A DNA stretch of 62,556 nucleotides from Acinetobacter rongchengensis (lineage in GTDB: Bacteria; Pseudomonadota; Gammaproteobacteria; Pseudomonadales; Moraxellaceae). Both the position numbers and the translations under genes were made by a program. Positions 1-9,557 of this stretch are shown here, in pieces (within the stretch, counting starts at the first letter, position 1; every line of letters starts with the position of its first letter). The notes beneath the pieces are model-generated. The model did not search any database and had not been told where the DNA came from. It saw nothing but the letters and a program-made list of their open reading frames with translations. Location: the NCBI RefSeq assembly GCF_003611475.1, contig NZ_RAXT01000019.1, positions 1-62,556 of the forward strand. The letters run 5' to 3'.

Positions 1-236
1 TTGTTAATGTCTTCAATAGACTCAAATTCCGCATGTGGTGACTCTTGCGGGACAAATACATTTGGGTGACGTCCATCAAAGCAATCAATATAATTAATAT
101 ATCGAAAGCGATTTACCCAACGATCCATACCTAACAAGTTAAAGTTTGTTGCACTAATAAAGTAAATTGGTCGTTCGTTACGATGAAACATCAATAACAT
201 ATCTGAAATACTGGTCACTTTATTGCTATTATTCAT
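1..236 (-). CDS. N-terminal part of an unrecognised protein (cut by window edge)
   Basis: An open minus-strand frame runs from an ATG at 236 off the window start without a stop, giving about 78 residues. It begins MNNSNKVTSISDMLLMFHRN and is rich in aromatic residues (FNLLGMDRWVNRFRYINYID). No signal peptide or known motif is visible in this fragment. From memory, Acinetobacter genomes carry a protein annotated as biotin-carboxylase/ATP-grasp-like next to the Orn/Lys/Arg decarboxylase, and this N-terminus is compatible with that, but no ATP-grasp motif is in view, so the function is left open. It is co-directional with the decarboxylase upstream; the 135-bp gap between them has no clear terminator. 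Confidence 0.7.
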   Translation of the reverse strand, partial: MNNSNKVTSISDMLLMFHRNERPIYFISATNFNLLGMDRWVNRFRYINYIDCFDGRHPNVFVPQESPHAEFESIEDIN

Positions 237-371
237 ACTTGTTTCCTTAATCAATTTTTGTCCATTCTGAGGATAAATACTGCTCAAAAACTGTCGCAAC
301 ATCTTCATTATTAGCAATGAATATTGATTTCTCATGCGATCGTTCTTCCTTACATCACATATCTTGCAACG

Positions 372-3176
372 TTATCCAGCTTGTAAATTCTGTATGAGTA
401 GACGTTGTTTAGTATTTAATCCCAAGGCCAGTTCAGCTTCTTCAAGTGCAGATTGTTTGAAAATTCGGAACCCAAGTTCAGGACGGAAACCATGAATTTC
501 TCGGACATCTAGTGCGCTCATAAATTTTAATATTTCCATACTGATCACCTGACCTGGTACTAAAATTGGAAAGCCTTGTGGATAAGGAATTACAAATAAT
601 GCAGAAACCAACTCTCGCCCTGCTGCAATGGCTAATGCAGCTTCACTCATATCGATATATTCGCAACTTTCATCTTCATAAGATAAGAAGAATGCGCGTC
701 GGACATTTCCATCACGGGTAAAGGTTTCAAATGAAGGGTTTTGGCTTTGTCCTCTAAAAGCGCGATGAAATGCAGAAAAATCAGGTAATGGCGGTTGCTC
801 TTGAGTCAAAGAACGCACCTTTTTCTCATGGATTTTACGTTCAACAGAACTCATATCTGCTATACGCATTTCAACATTTCGAGCAATTTTAATCAGTACT
901 TCAATGAGATATGCAATCGCTGAACGTGTTGTTCCAATATTGGTAATAAATAAAACGGTGTTTCGAGATGTCTTATTGATTTGAATACCGTATTTATCCA
1001 TTAACTCTTTGTTCTTGAATGTATCTCCATCCATTCCTATGTGACCAATCATTAATGTGGCACGTGTAGGATCCATTACAAATTCATCAGTATTCCATGC
1101 TCGTTCTAAATTCGTCCAACCATTGCCTTCATCAAAATAGCTATTAATGCCAGATTCACGATATTCTGCTGGAATCAGATCGCCCACTCTTAAAAATTGG
1201 AAATGATTTTTGAGTAAAGGGTGGTTCATCACTTGTTCACGCAAACTCATTGCCAACTCAAGCTGACGTTGAACTAACTCATAACCTTCCAATTCAACCT
1301 GTCTACGCCCCACATCTAAAGTTGCCAAGATTTGATAATTCGCTGAAGTTGAAGTGTGAGTCATGTAAGCTTCAAGGAAAGCCTCTTCACTTTTTTCTTT
1401 AAAATCCTGATCCCAAATATGGATCATTGAACCTTGACGGAGTGCCGTGAGCGTTTTATGCGTTGAATGAGTCGCATAAACACGTACTCGAGCCAATGCT
1501 GGATTCGGCATTAATCGAGTTTTTAGTAATTGCTCTGTATCATCCCAATCAATTGTTGCACTCCATTCCGCATAGCTTTGCGCATAAGCTGGGTCTTTAA
1601 AACGCTCTGCAAGTCTTGCCGCATTGGCCATGGCAGTTCGTTGGCGATAAATTGGATGACATCCTGCAAAAGCAAACCATGCTTCATCCCATAAAAAGAC
1701 TAGATCTGGCTTGATGGCTAAACATTCCATCATTACCCGTTCTACATCATAAACAACCCCATCAAATGTACAGTTTGTGAGCAATACCAATTTAACTCGG
1801 TTTAATGTTCCTGCACGTTTAAAGTTCAATAAGGTTTCTTTAATGTGGGCAATTGGTACTGCACCATACATTGAATATTCATTGAGTGGATAAGAATCAA
1901 GATAAGCAACCTGTGCTCCAGTCAATACCAAGCCATAATGATGTGATTTATGACAATTGCGATCGACCAGTACAATATCGCCTTCATGCACCAAAGACTG
2001 AACGACAATCTTATTACAAGTCGATGTCCCATTCGTTGCAAAATATGTTCTGCGAGCACCAAATGCACGAGCAGCATATTCCAAAGCCAATTTCAGTGGC
2101 CCAACAGGATCTAGCAATGAATCTAAACCGCCAGATGTGGCTGAAGTTTCTGCCATGAATAAATTCATGCCATAGAACTGTGCCAAATCACCAATCCAAT
2201 TGCTATTTAGAATGGCTTTACCTCTTGCTAGTGGCAAAGCATGAAACGTCCCTGTAGGCTGTTTCGCATAGTCTCTCAAAGCATAGAAGAAAGGCGTTCG
2301 ATGACGTTCGCCAACGCCGCGCATAATGGCACTATAAAGTTCAATATGATCTTCCTCTCCAAAGAAGATCCGTTTAAAGACCTCACCATCTACACATGCT
2401 GCAATATCTTCAACGCCAACATCTGTCACAAGATACAAATCAAGTTCAGGACGAATTTTCGAGATTTGTCGCCCAAGCAACGGCCCACGCTCTAACTCAG
2501 GCATTGCTTCAATATCTGTATCTATTCCATTTAAGAAACGTTCCAATAATTCAATATGGTTAACCGAACGAAATGGAAAGCCATGACGAATGACAACAGC
2601 TTGTAAATTAAAATTGACCAAGGTTGCAATTAACGCATCTTCAAAGCTTGGTACCACGACGATATCGAATATAAAACTATCATCGACACTGCGTTTGCTT
2701 TGTACGCGACGGCGTAAAGCTTCTTCTTCACCTGCTGACATTTCATCAACAATGAGTACTTCAAAATATGGACGAGCCAAGCGTGCTTGTTGCTCGCTGT
2801 CTGTTTCAATTTGAGAAGGAAGTTCACGATCACTATCTAAAACATTATGATCGTGTCGATAAGTACTGGCTGTTAATGCTCGGTGAATACGACGTGCGAT
2901 TTGATAAGCTGAAGCAAATTCTTCTCGTTCAATATACTGACACAAATCAGCAAATACACGTTTCCCAGGAAAAGCCCAATAACTTTCTATTGGTGTTAAA
3001 AGGCCAATCGTTTGTTGAACACGTTTTACAATTGATGCCCGATCATGAGCGTTAAGCACTAAACTACTTAAATAGCGAATATCATCGACCAAGTTAATCC
3101 AACCATCTGAACGTATTTCCCATACACTGCGGTGATTGCCTAAAGAAGTATTATGTTTTTGTTCTTGATGATTCAT
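372..3176 (-). CDS. Orn/Lys/Arg decarboxylase (long form)
   Basis: PLP-dependent fold-type I amino-acid decarboxylase that should remove CO2 from ornithine, lysine or arginine to make a polyamine or diamine. At 934 residues it is longer than the common 710-760-residue enzymes; the extra length is N-terminal, before a receiver-like 'wing' region (about 140-260). The PLP core contains TNGTSTCNK and DEAWFAF, and the Schiff-base lysine is in THSTHKTL near residue 574. The C-terminal domain follows (PYPQGFPILVPGQ). The ATG at 3176 has an AGGAT-type ribosome site. A nitrilase-superfamily gene lies 51 bp upstream on the same strand, so the two are probably co-transcribed; such amidases often act on carbamoyl-polyamines, which hints at arginine-to-putrescine flow. 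Substrate cannot be told from sequence. Confidence 0.9.
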   Translation of the reverse strand: MNHQEQKHNTSLGNHRSVWEIRSDGWINLVDDIRYLSSLVLNAHDRASIVKRVQQTIGLLTPIESYWAFPGKRVFADLCQYIEREEFASAYQIARRIHRALTASTYRHDHNVLDSDRELPSQIETDSEQQARLARPYFEVLIVDEMSAGEEEALRRRVQSKRSVDDSFIFDIVVVPSFEDALIATLVNFNLQAVVIRHGFPFRSVNHIELLERFLNGIDTDIEAMPELERGPLLGRQISKIRPELDLYLVTDVGVEDIAACVDGEVFKRIFFGEEDHIELYSAIMRGVGERHRTPFFYALRDYAKQPTGTFHALPLARGKAILNSNWIGDLAQFYGMNLFMAETSATSGGLDSLLDPVGPLKLALEYAARAFGARRTYFATNGTSTCNKIVVQSLVHEGDIVLVDRNCHKSHHYGLVLTGAQVAYLDSYPLNEYSMYGAVPIAHIKETLLNFKRAGTLNRVKLVLLTNCTFDGVVYDVERVMMECLAIKPDLVFLWDEAWFAFAGCHPIYRQRTAMANAARLAERFKDPAYAQSYAEWSATIDWDDTEQLLKTRLMPNPALARVRVYATHSTHKTLTALRQGSMIHIWDQDFKEKSEEAFLEAYMTHTSTSANYQILATLDVGRRQVELEGYELVQRQLELAMSLREQVMNHPLLKNHFQFLRVGDLIPAEYRESGINSYFDEGNGWTNLERAWNTDEFVMDPTRATLMIGHIGMDGDTFKNKELMDKYGIQINKTSRNTVLFITNIGTTRSAIAYLIEVLIKIARNVEMRIADMSSVERKIHEKKVRSLTQEQPPLPDFSAFHRAFRGQSQNPSFETFTRDGNVRRAFFLSYEDESCEYIDMSEAALAIAAGRELVSALFVIPYPQGFPILVPGQVISMEILKFMSALDVREIHGFRPELGFRIFKQSALEEAELALGLNTKQRLLIQNLQAG

Positions 3177-3227
3177 ATATTGGCATCCTATGTCCTTATT
3201 TCCATTGACCTGCTTGCTATCTGAAAT

Positions 3228-4097
3228 TTAATTTTCAGGTTTAGCCAATGTTCCTAATGTATCTAGATAGGTAAAAGCAGGATTACCCTTTTCATATACT
3301 GTGAAATCGCAATCTCGATCTCTAAAACTCTTTAATGGCTGACCTAATGTCCGTAATCCACGTCGACGTTCTCTCCTTACGCGTTCAAAATCTACCTCGA
3401 TTGGAATAATCTCTGGACCAGCTCCAGACTGATGCAAAACATAACCTGATGGATCAACAACGATGGACTGACCAACACCACCATCTCCCACACCATTGAT
3501 ATCGATGAAATAAACTTGATTTTGCACTGCCGATGCTCGAGCAATTGCCAATTCAACATCACGATCAATACTGTCTGTCATCGTTGGGTGTAAAATCACC
3601 TCAGCACCCATTGCCGCTAAAGTACGTGTTGTTTCTGGAAACCACATGTCATAGCAAATAGACACACCAAAACGTCCAACTTCAGGTACATCAAAAATAC
3701 AGAATTCAGTTCCACCTTCTACGTTCTTTTCATACGGGCGAAATGGGAACAACTTGCGATAACGCGTTACAATTTCTCCATTCGGATCTATAACCGACAG
3801 TGTGTTATAAACAATCGAGCCCTTTTCCTCATCTTCAACACGTTCAAACAAAGAACCTGTGATTAGCCAAAGACCCGTTTCATTCGCAAGATCAGCGAGT
3901 TGAGCTTCAGTTTGACTTGGTAAAGCTTCAGCTGTACTGTGTTTTGGTCCTAAAGGTGCCAATTCAGAAAACATCACCATTTTGACCCATGGATAACGCA
4001 TGCGGATGTAACGCATATAATTACCCATTTGCTCAACATTGCTTGAAAATGCAGAAATCTGCATCTGAACACCAGCTATACCAAAATTGCTTAACAT
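3228..4097 (-). CDS. Carbon-nitrogen hydrolase (nitrilase superfamily amidase)
   Basis: Hydrolyses a non-peptide C-N bond, probably of an amide or carbamoyl compound. The 289-residue length is normal. The catalytic triad is visible: Glu45 in FSELAPLG, Lys115 in RYRKLFPF and Cys148 in SICYDMWFPE. Other family signatures include NTLSVIDPNG. The ATG has an AAGAGGA ribosome site. It sits just upstream of the Orn/Lys/Arg decarboxylase on the same strand, so a role in polyamine or agmatine-type catabolism (compare N-carbamoylputrescine amidase) is a reasonable inference, but aliphatic amidase or omega-amidase activity is equally compatible with what is seen. Confidence 0.88.
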   Translation of the reverse strand: MLSNFGIAGVQMQISAFSSNVEQMGNYMRYIRMRYPWVKMVMFSELAPLGPKHSTAEALPSQTEAQLADLANETGLWLITGSLFERVEDEEKGSIVYNTLSVIDPNGEIVTRYRKLFPFRPYEKNVEGGTEFCIFDVPEVGRFGVSICYDMWFPETTRTLAAMGAEVILHPTMTDSIDRDVELAIARASAVQNQVYFIDINGVGDGGVGQSIVVDPSGYVLHQSGAGPEIIPIEVDFERVRRERRRGLRTLGQPLKSFRDRDCDFTVYEKGNPAFTYLDTLGTLAKPEN

Positions 4098-4580
4098 GAA
4101 ATCCTCTTGATATGTTTAGGAAACCAATCTATACAATTCAATTATTTAGATTAATTAAATATTTTTTATAAAAATAAGGCTCTCTGTTTTGCAATAAAAT
4201 AAATAAATTATTTTAACCACTTAAACAAATTTTCTGGATTGTTAAAAACATCTTTTCAATAGCTGCTAGTCTAAAAAACTATCCTATTGTTTTTTAATAT
4301 TATTTAACACATCCTTGGTCTTAATTTTATAAAGTTCTTAGTCTTAATGTGTGCTTTCATATCAAAGCAAACAAGAACCAATTAATGAGAATACGAAAGA
4401 GCCAATTCATGTGATTTAGGTTAATAAACTTTGCATTTAAAAAAGGCCAATATTTTATAAAGAAAAATTCTGAAAAGCGCTATAAATCACACTATATTCA
4501 CAACTTATGATCCTGTTGTTATTTTTATTTAGTTTTAAATTTTGTGCAAGAAATTGATTTAAATATCGATTAAATTGAAT
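4098..4580. other. AT-rich non-coding gap
   Basis: About 480 bases between the start of the amidase gene and the terminator of gabD, both on the minus strand. It is very AT-rich and I see no convincing reading frame, RNA gene or repeat. It must contain the promoter for the amidase-decarboxylase pair, but I could not pick one clear hexamer pair. Confidence 0.6.
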
Positions 4581-4609
4581 AAAAAACTGACCATGAAAAA
4601 CATGATCAG
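4581..4609 (-). terminator. Rho-independent terminator of gabTD
   Basis: On the minus strand a 9-bp stem (CUGAUCAUG with CAUGGUCAG, one G-U pair) closes a five-U loop and is followed by six T. It lies 23 bp after the gabD stop codon. Confidence 0.8.
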
Positions 4610-4631
4610 TTCAGTACAACATAGAGTTGAA

Positions 4632-6080
4632 TTATTCAGATAAATCTAGGCAAAGGTATTTTATTTCAAGATATTCCTCGATCCCAAATTTTGATCCTTC
4701 ACGACCTAAACCTGATTGCTTAATACCGCCAAATGGAGCAACCTCATTGGAAATAGCACCTGTATTGATACCCACCATGCCATACTCTAGCTGCTCTCCC
4801 ACACGCCATTGACGAGCAGTACTGCTCGTAAATAAGTAAGCAGCTAAGCCAAATTCGGTATCATTTGCCATCGCAACCGCTTCTTGTTCCGTTTTAAAAC
4901 AGAATAAAGCAGCAAGTGGCCCAAATGTTTCTTCTTTCGCAACCTTCATTTCCTGAGTCACACCACTCAATACAGTAGGTTCAAAGAAAGTTCCTCCCAA
5001 AGCTGAACGCTTACCACCTATACGAACTGCTGCACCTTTCAACACTGCATCATCAATATGTGATTGAACTTTTTCTACAGCATTTTGGTCAATTAAAGGC
5101 CCTTGCGTTGTGTCACCTTGGCGGCCATCACCGACTTTTAATTTCGCAACAGCAGTCACCAAACGCTCTGTCAACTCGTTATAAATGCCTTCCTGAACAT
5201 AGATACGATTTGCACATACACAAGTTTGTCCGCTGTTACGGTATTTACTTGCCATAATACCTTGTACAGCTTGATCAAGGTTTGCATCATCAAAGATCAA
5301 AACAGGAGCATTGCCTCCCAATTCTAATGAGAGTTTTTTAATATTTGAGGCAGATTGTCGCATTAAAATACGACCAATTTCCGTTGAACCTGTAAAGCTC
5401 AATTTGCGAACAATATCATTACTACAGAAAATTTCACCAATTTCAGCCGCTTGACCACTGATCGTGATCAAAACATCTTCTGGCAAACCAGCCTGTAAAG
5501 CTAAAACCTCAAGTGCATAAGCAGTCAAAGGCGTTTGTGCAGCAGGTTTCACTAACATTGAGCAACCCACCGCAAGTGCAGGTGCAGCTTTACGTGTAAT
5601 CATTGCTGCAGGAAAATTCCATGGTGTAATTGCAGCTGTAACACCTATAGGTTGCTTCAGAACTAAAAGTCTTTGCTGAGCCTGTGTTTGAGTCAAAATA
5701 TCGCCATCAACACGACGTGCCTGTTCTGCAAACCAACGAATAAATGAAGCAGCATAAGCAATTTCACCACGTGCCTCTGCCAGTGGTTTGCCCTGTTCTG
5801 CTGTGAGAATTTTCGCTAAATTATCTTGATGTTCAAGAATTAGCTTATACCATCCCCACAATACATCAGCACGAACTAAAGCAGTCTGCTTTTTCCAAAG
5901 CTGTTGCGCTTTTTCAGAACGACCTATTGCTGCATTGATTGCAAGCGCATCGTGTTTTTTTACCCATGCCAATGTTTCGTCAGTAGCCGCATCATTAACC
6001 TGAACATACTCTTTCGAAACAGGTGCTTCAAAAGTAATATCAGGATGTTTCAACAAATACTGTAGATCACCTTGCATCAT
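4632..6080 (-). CDS. gabD: Succinate-semialdehyde dehydrogenase
   Basis: Oxidises succinate semialdehyde to succinate with NAD(P)+, the second step of the GABA shunt. The 482-residue protein has the aldehyde dehydrogenase pattern: PWNFPAAMITRKAAPALA, cofactor motif FTGSTEIGR, catalytic glutamate in LELGGNAP, catalytic cysteine in NSGQTCVCANR, and the C-terminal EVAPFGGIKQSGLGREG typical of GabD. Its start overlaps the gabT stop by four bases (ATGA), so the two are translationally coupled, and GGAGAAATCTGC provides the ribosome site. A terminator follows directly. The pairing with gabT and the GabR-like regulator makes the assignment firm. Confidence 0.93.
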   Translation of the reverse strand: MMQGDLQYLLKHPDITFEAPVSKEYVQVNDAATDETLAWVKKHDALAINAAIGRSEKAQQLWKKQTALVRADVLWGWYKLILEHQDNLAKILTAEQGKPLAEARGEIAYAASFIRWFAEQARRVDGDILTQTQAQQRLLVLKQPIGVTAAITPWNFPAAMITRKAAPALAVGCSMLVKPAAQTPLTAYALEVLALQAGLPEDVLITISGQAAEIGEIFCSNDIVRKLSFTGSTEIGRILMRQSASNIKKLSLELGGNAPVLIFDDANLDQAVQGIMASKYRNSGQTCVCANRIYVQEGIYNELTERLVTAVAKLKVGDGRQGDTTQGPLIDQNAVEKVQSHIDDAVLKGAAVRIGGKRSALGGTFFEPTVLSGVTQEMKVAKEETFGPLAALFCFKTEQEAVAMANDTEFGLAAYLFTSSTARQWRVGEQLEYGMVGINTGAISNEVAPFGGIKQSGLGREGSKFGIEEYLEIKYLCLDLSE

Positions 6081-7369
6081 GCAGATTTCTCCATTGCAGT
6101 TGAACGACTAGCATTAAGCGCGGCAAAAGCATCCATTAAAATACTCAAGCCCTGATCGAATTGCTCAGTCGGAATGGTTAATGGATATAAGAAACGTATC
6201 ACATTCGCATTTTTACCACAGGTCAACAGCAATAAACCTTTTTCCATTGCGTAGTTTTGTACAGCTTTAGCTTGTTCGGATGTTTGTACTTCAACAGCAA
6301 TCATTGATCCAAGCGCTCTGATTGCAGTAACGATGTTACTACTCTCTTTTTGAATCGAATTGAGTGTTGAAACTAATTTTTGACCAAGCTGATTAGCACG
6401 TTCGCATAGACCTTCTTCTTCAATCACATCCATCACTGCATGTGCTGCAGCAATAGAAACAGGACTACCCGCATAAGTTCCACCCAAGCCTCCTGGGTTT
6501 GGAGCATCCATCACTTCTGCACGACCAACCACACCTGAAATAGGAAAACCGCCCCCCATACTTTTTGCCATTGTCATTAAATCAACTTTGGTTTCAAAAT
6601 GATTCATGGCAAAAAATTTACCTGTTCGAGCAAAACCAGACTGAACTTCATCTGCGATCAATAAAATACCGTGTTCATCACATAAAGCTCTTAAGCGCTT
6701 TAAGAACTCAGCAGGTACGATATGGAAACCACCTTCCCCTTGAACAGGTTCAAGTACAATCGCGGCAACATCATGTGGTGCAATATCTTCATGTAAAATA
6801 TTTTCAACACTTTCAATTGCATCATCCACGCTAATCCCTTGCGCAATCACAGGGTAACGAGCATGAAAAACACCACCTGGCATCAATCCAAAATCACGTT
6901 TATACGGTGCAACTTTACCTGTCATTGCCATCGTCATAAATGAACGACCATGAAAACCATTACCAAAAGTAATGATGCCCTGACGGCCTGTATACGAGCG
7001 TGCAATTTTCACTGCATTTTCTACAGCTTCAGCTCCCGTTGAAAAAAAAGCAGATTTTGTGGGTTGGGTAATTGGGGCTTTTTCATTAATTCGTTCAGCT
7101 AAAGCCACATAACTTTCGTATGGGGTAATTTGATATGCCGTATGTGTAAATTTACTTAATTGTTCAGTAACAGCGGCTATGACTTTAGGATGGCGATGTC
7201 CTGTATTTAATACGGCAATCCCTCCAGAAAAGTCGATATACTGTTTACCTTGCATATCCCAAATCGTGGCATTCTCCGCTTTCTCCGCATACCACTGACA
7301 CATCACGCCTACACCACGTGGAGTTGCTTGCTGTTTACGCGCATTCAGTGCAGAATGTTTATCATTCAT
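6077..7369 (-). CDS. gabT: 4-aminobutyrate aminotransferase
   Basis: PLP class-III aminotransferase that moves the amino group of GABA to 2-oxoglutarate, giving succinate semialdehyde and glutamate. Its 430 residues show FSGGIAVLNTGHRHPKV, FFSTGAEAVENAVKIAR (phosphate binding), EPVQGEGGF, the PLP-ring aspartate in IADEVQSGFARTGK, and the PLP lysine in TMAKSMGGGFPIS. It is the first gene of the gabTD pair and is divergent from a GabR-like regulator across about 150 bp, which should hold both promoters. A 5-aminovalerate transaminase role is possible because these enzymes overlap in substrate. Confidence 0.92.
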   Translation of the reverse strand: MNDKHSALNARKQQATPRGVGVMCQWYAEKAENATIWDMQGKQYIDFSGGIAVLNTGHRHPKVIAAVTEQLSKFTHTAYQITPYESYVALAERINEKAPITQPTKSAFFSTGAEAVENAVKIARSYTGRQGIITFGNGFHGRSFMTMAMTGKVAPYKRDFGLMPGGVFHARYPVIAQGISVDDAIESVENILHEDIAPHDVAAIVLEPVQGEGGFHIVPAEFLKRLRALCDEHGILLIADEVQSGFARTGKFFAMNHFETKVDLMTMAKSMGGGFPISGVVGRAEVMDAPNPGGLGGTYAGSPVSIAAAHAVMDVIEEEGLCERANQLGQKLVSTLNSIQKESSNIVTAIRALGSMIAVEVQTSEQAKAVQNYAMEKGLLLLTCGKNANVIRFLYPLTIPTEQFDQGLSILMDAFAALNASRSTAMEKSA

Positions 7370-7520
7370 TAGATTCTCTCAATATTTATAAGCATCAATT
7401 ACAATTAGGGACTCGATATCCATAATTTAATTTTTGGATCAGTAATCACAGGATTCTCATAATTTGGCCTGTCTGATAACAACTGACGAGAGCCATTTAC
7501 AACCTGCAGGAGAGAGCCAA

Positions 7521-9014
7521 TTGCGTAGTTTACTTGGAGATTATGTCCTACAGCGCCTACAGCAGGAAACTGAGGGAAAATTGCATCAACGACTTTTTCA
7601 TTGTTTACGCAGTGCAATTATTGAAGGGGTGATTCAACCCAAAGTACGCTTACCTGCGTCTCGGGATTTAGCTCAAGAAATACATGTTTCACGCAATACA
7701 GTGTTAACCACCTATGAGCAATTGCAAGCTGAAGGTTATTTAGAAGCACGCACTGGACATGGCACATGGGTATCTGAACAACTACCAGAAGCATTTTTAA
7801 ATACACATATTCATTTAGATAATGCTTCAGGAGATAAAATACAAAATTCCTATACATTATCTAAACGTGGTTCTAATTTAATCGAATATGCGGCTGCATC
7901 ACCACATCAGTGGGGAGCTTTTGTTCCTGGTGCACCTGATGTAACAGAGTTTCCACATCATATTTTCAGTAGAATTCAGTCTAGATTAAGCCGTGAACCA
8001 GATATCGACTGCCTGATTTATAGCAATGCAGGTGGCTGTATCGAACTACGCCAAGCGTTGGCGGATTATTTGCGTATTGCACGTTCAGTTCAATGTGATG
8101 CAGACCAAATTATTATTACCGAAGGTGTTCACCAAGCCATCGATTTAGTATCTCGAGCACTCAGCGATATTGGAGACCCAGTATGGATTGAAGATCCTGC
8201 TTATTGGGGGATGCGGAATACTTTAAGAATGAATGGATTAGACCTTCACCCAATGCCTGTGGATGCTAATGGTATTATTCCTAATACACGCTTTGATCAG
8301 GCGCCAAAACTAATTTTTGTGACTCCTTCCCACCAATATCCACTAGGATCACATTTAAGCCTAGAACGAAGAAAACAATTAATACACATTGCTCAAAAGA
8401 ATAATAGTTGGATTGTAGAAGATGATTACGACAGTGAATTTCGTTTTTCAGGATCACCTTACCCATCACTACAAGGCTTGGAACAAAACGCACCTGTTTT
8501 GTATATGGGAACTTTTAGCAAAACCATCTACCCATCTTTACGAATAGGCTATTTAGTTGTTCCTAAACCATTATTTCCACTGTTACGCATCGCCGCAGCA
8601 GAATTATATAGAGGTGGACATTTACTGGAACAAAAAGCACTCGCTGAGTTTATCAGCGAAGGTCATTATGAAGCACATATCAGACGTATGCGTTTACTTT
8701 ACGGTAAACGAAGAGATTTTTTAATTGACCTCATTACACGATATCTTGGCAGTGCATTTATTCATGAATATGATCAAGCAGCAGGCTTACATCTCATTCT
8801 AAAACTTCCTGAATTTTGTAATGATATAACCATTGCAACCATGGCTTTAGAACGTGGCATAAAAGTCAGACCGCTTTCCCAATATTACATGCAACCAACC
8901 ATGCAAAGAGGATTACTCTTAGGTTTTGCATGTGTGAATGAAAAAGATATGTTGATGGCTTTTGGTGTCTTACTACAATGTTTAAGAGAAGCTGGAATAT
9001 CGACATTGTCTTGA
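7521..9014 (+). CDS. MocR/GabR-type GntR-aminotransferase regulator of gabTD
   Basis: Transcription regulator with an N-terminal GntR winged helix (LPASRDLAQEIHVSRNTVLTTYEQLQAEGYLEAR) fused to an aminotransferase-like sensor domain that keeps the PLP lysine (GTFSKTIYPSLRIGY). Homologues (GabR) bind PLP and GABA and activate gabTD; the divergent gabT supports the same role. The open frame could start at a TTG at 7464, but a strong AGGAGA at 7508-7513 sits seven bases before an in-frame TTG at 7521, so I chose that start (497 residues). A weak inverted repeat ATCCA/TGGAT at 7418-7439 lies in the intergenic region, but I cannot assign it as the operator. Confidence 0.88.
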   Translation: MRSLLGDYVLQRLQQETEGKLHQRLFHCLRSAIIEGVIQPKVRLPASRDLAQEIHVSRNTVLTTYEQLQAEGYLEARTGHGTWVSEQLPEAFLNTHIHLDNASGDKIQNSYTLSKRGSNLIEYAAASPHQWGAFVPGAPDVTEFPHHIFSRIQSRLSREPDIDCLIYSNAGGCIELRQALADYLRIARSVQCDADQIIITEGVHQAIDLVSRALSDIGDPVWIEDPAYWGMRNTLRMNGLDLHPMPVDANGIIPNTRFDQAPKLIFVTPSHQYPLGSHLSLERRKQLIHIAQKNNSWIVEDDYDSEFRFSGSPYPSLQGLEQNAPVLYMGTFSKTIYPSLRIGYLVVPKPLFPLLRIAAAELYRGGHLLEQKALAEFISEGHYEAHIRRMRLLYGKRRDFLIDLITRYLGSAFIHEYDQAAGLHLILKLPEFCNDITIATMALERGIKVRPLSQYYMQPTMQRGLLLGFACVNEKDMLMAFGVLLQCLREAGISTLS

Positions 9015-9078
9015 TTAATGGATCGTCTTGATTAAATAGCCGTAAAGTATAAATATCATTCGTGAATCAAATGCAGGA

Positions 9079-9429
9079 CTATTTCTTTAGAAAACTCGAT
9101 ATGTCTTGAAAATCATGTTCTATTGCATGTCGTGCATTTTGTTCCATCTGTCTAAACTGATTAAGTATTTTTTCTCCCAAATCTGTGACTTTTGCGCCGC
9201 CGCCATGCGTGCCACCTTTTTGGGTTTCAACCAATGCCGACTGAAAACTATGATTCATGGTTTCAACCAACTGCCATGCACGTCGATAACTCATATTCAT
9301 GTTTTTTGCAGCTTGAGAAATTGAACCTGAACGCCGAATTTCCTCTAAAAGTTCAGCCTTCCCTGGTCCAAATGCGATGTCTTCGTTAAACAACACTCTT
9401 AACTGTAATTTTAATTTGGCATCATGCAT
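9079..9429 (-). CDS. ModE-type winged-helix regulator, DNA-binding domain only
   Basis: 116-residue protein matching only the N-terminal DNA-binding half of ModE: helix-turn-helix ISQAAKNMNMSYRRAWQLVETMN and wing GGTHGGGAKVTDLGEKIL. Full ModE carries two C-terminal molybdate-binding Mop domains; none is present here and the frame ends cleanly after a basic tail, so this is a short form rather than a visible truncation. It sits at one end of the molybdenum block, co-directional with fdhD, and is likely to regulate mod or moa genes. How it would sense molybdate is unclear. Confidence 0.85.
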   Translation of the reverse strand: MHDAKLKLQLRVLFNEDIAFGPGKAELLEEIRRSGSISQAAKNMNMSYRRAWQLVETMNHSFQSALVETQKGGTHGGGAKVTDLGEKILNQFRQMEQNARHAIEHDFQDISSFLKK

Positions 9430-9557
9430 ATATTTACTCTAATAACGACATTCTCGAATAAAGCTCACTGAAAACTGCTTACATTTATTGGTTTCTAGCT
9501 AGCAAGTTCCTAAACCCGCTATTAAATGATTCAATCAATAAAATTAAGAAAATAAAT

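Noticed and set aside
7418..7439. GabR operator
   Set aside because: The ATCCA/TGGAT arms are short with a 12-base AT spacer; too weak to call without comparison to relatives.
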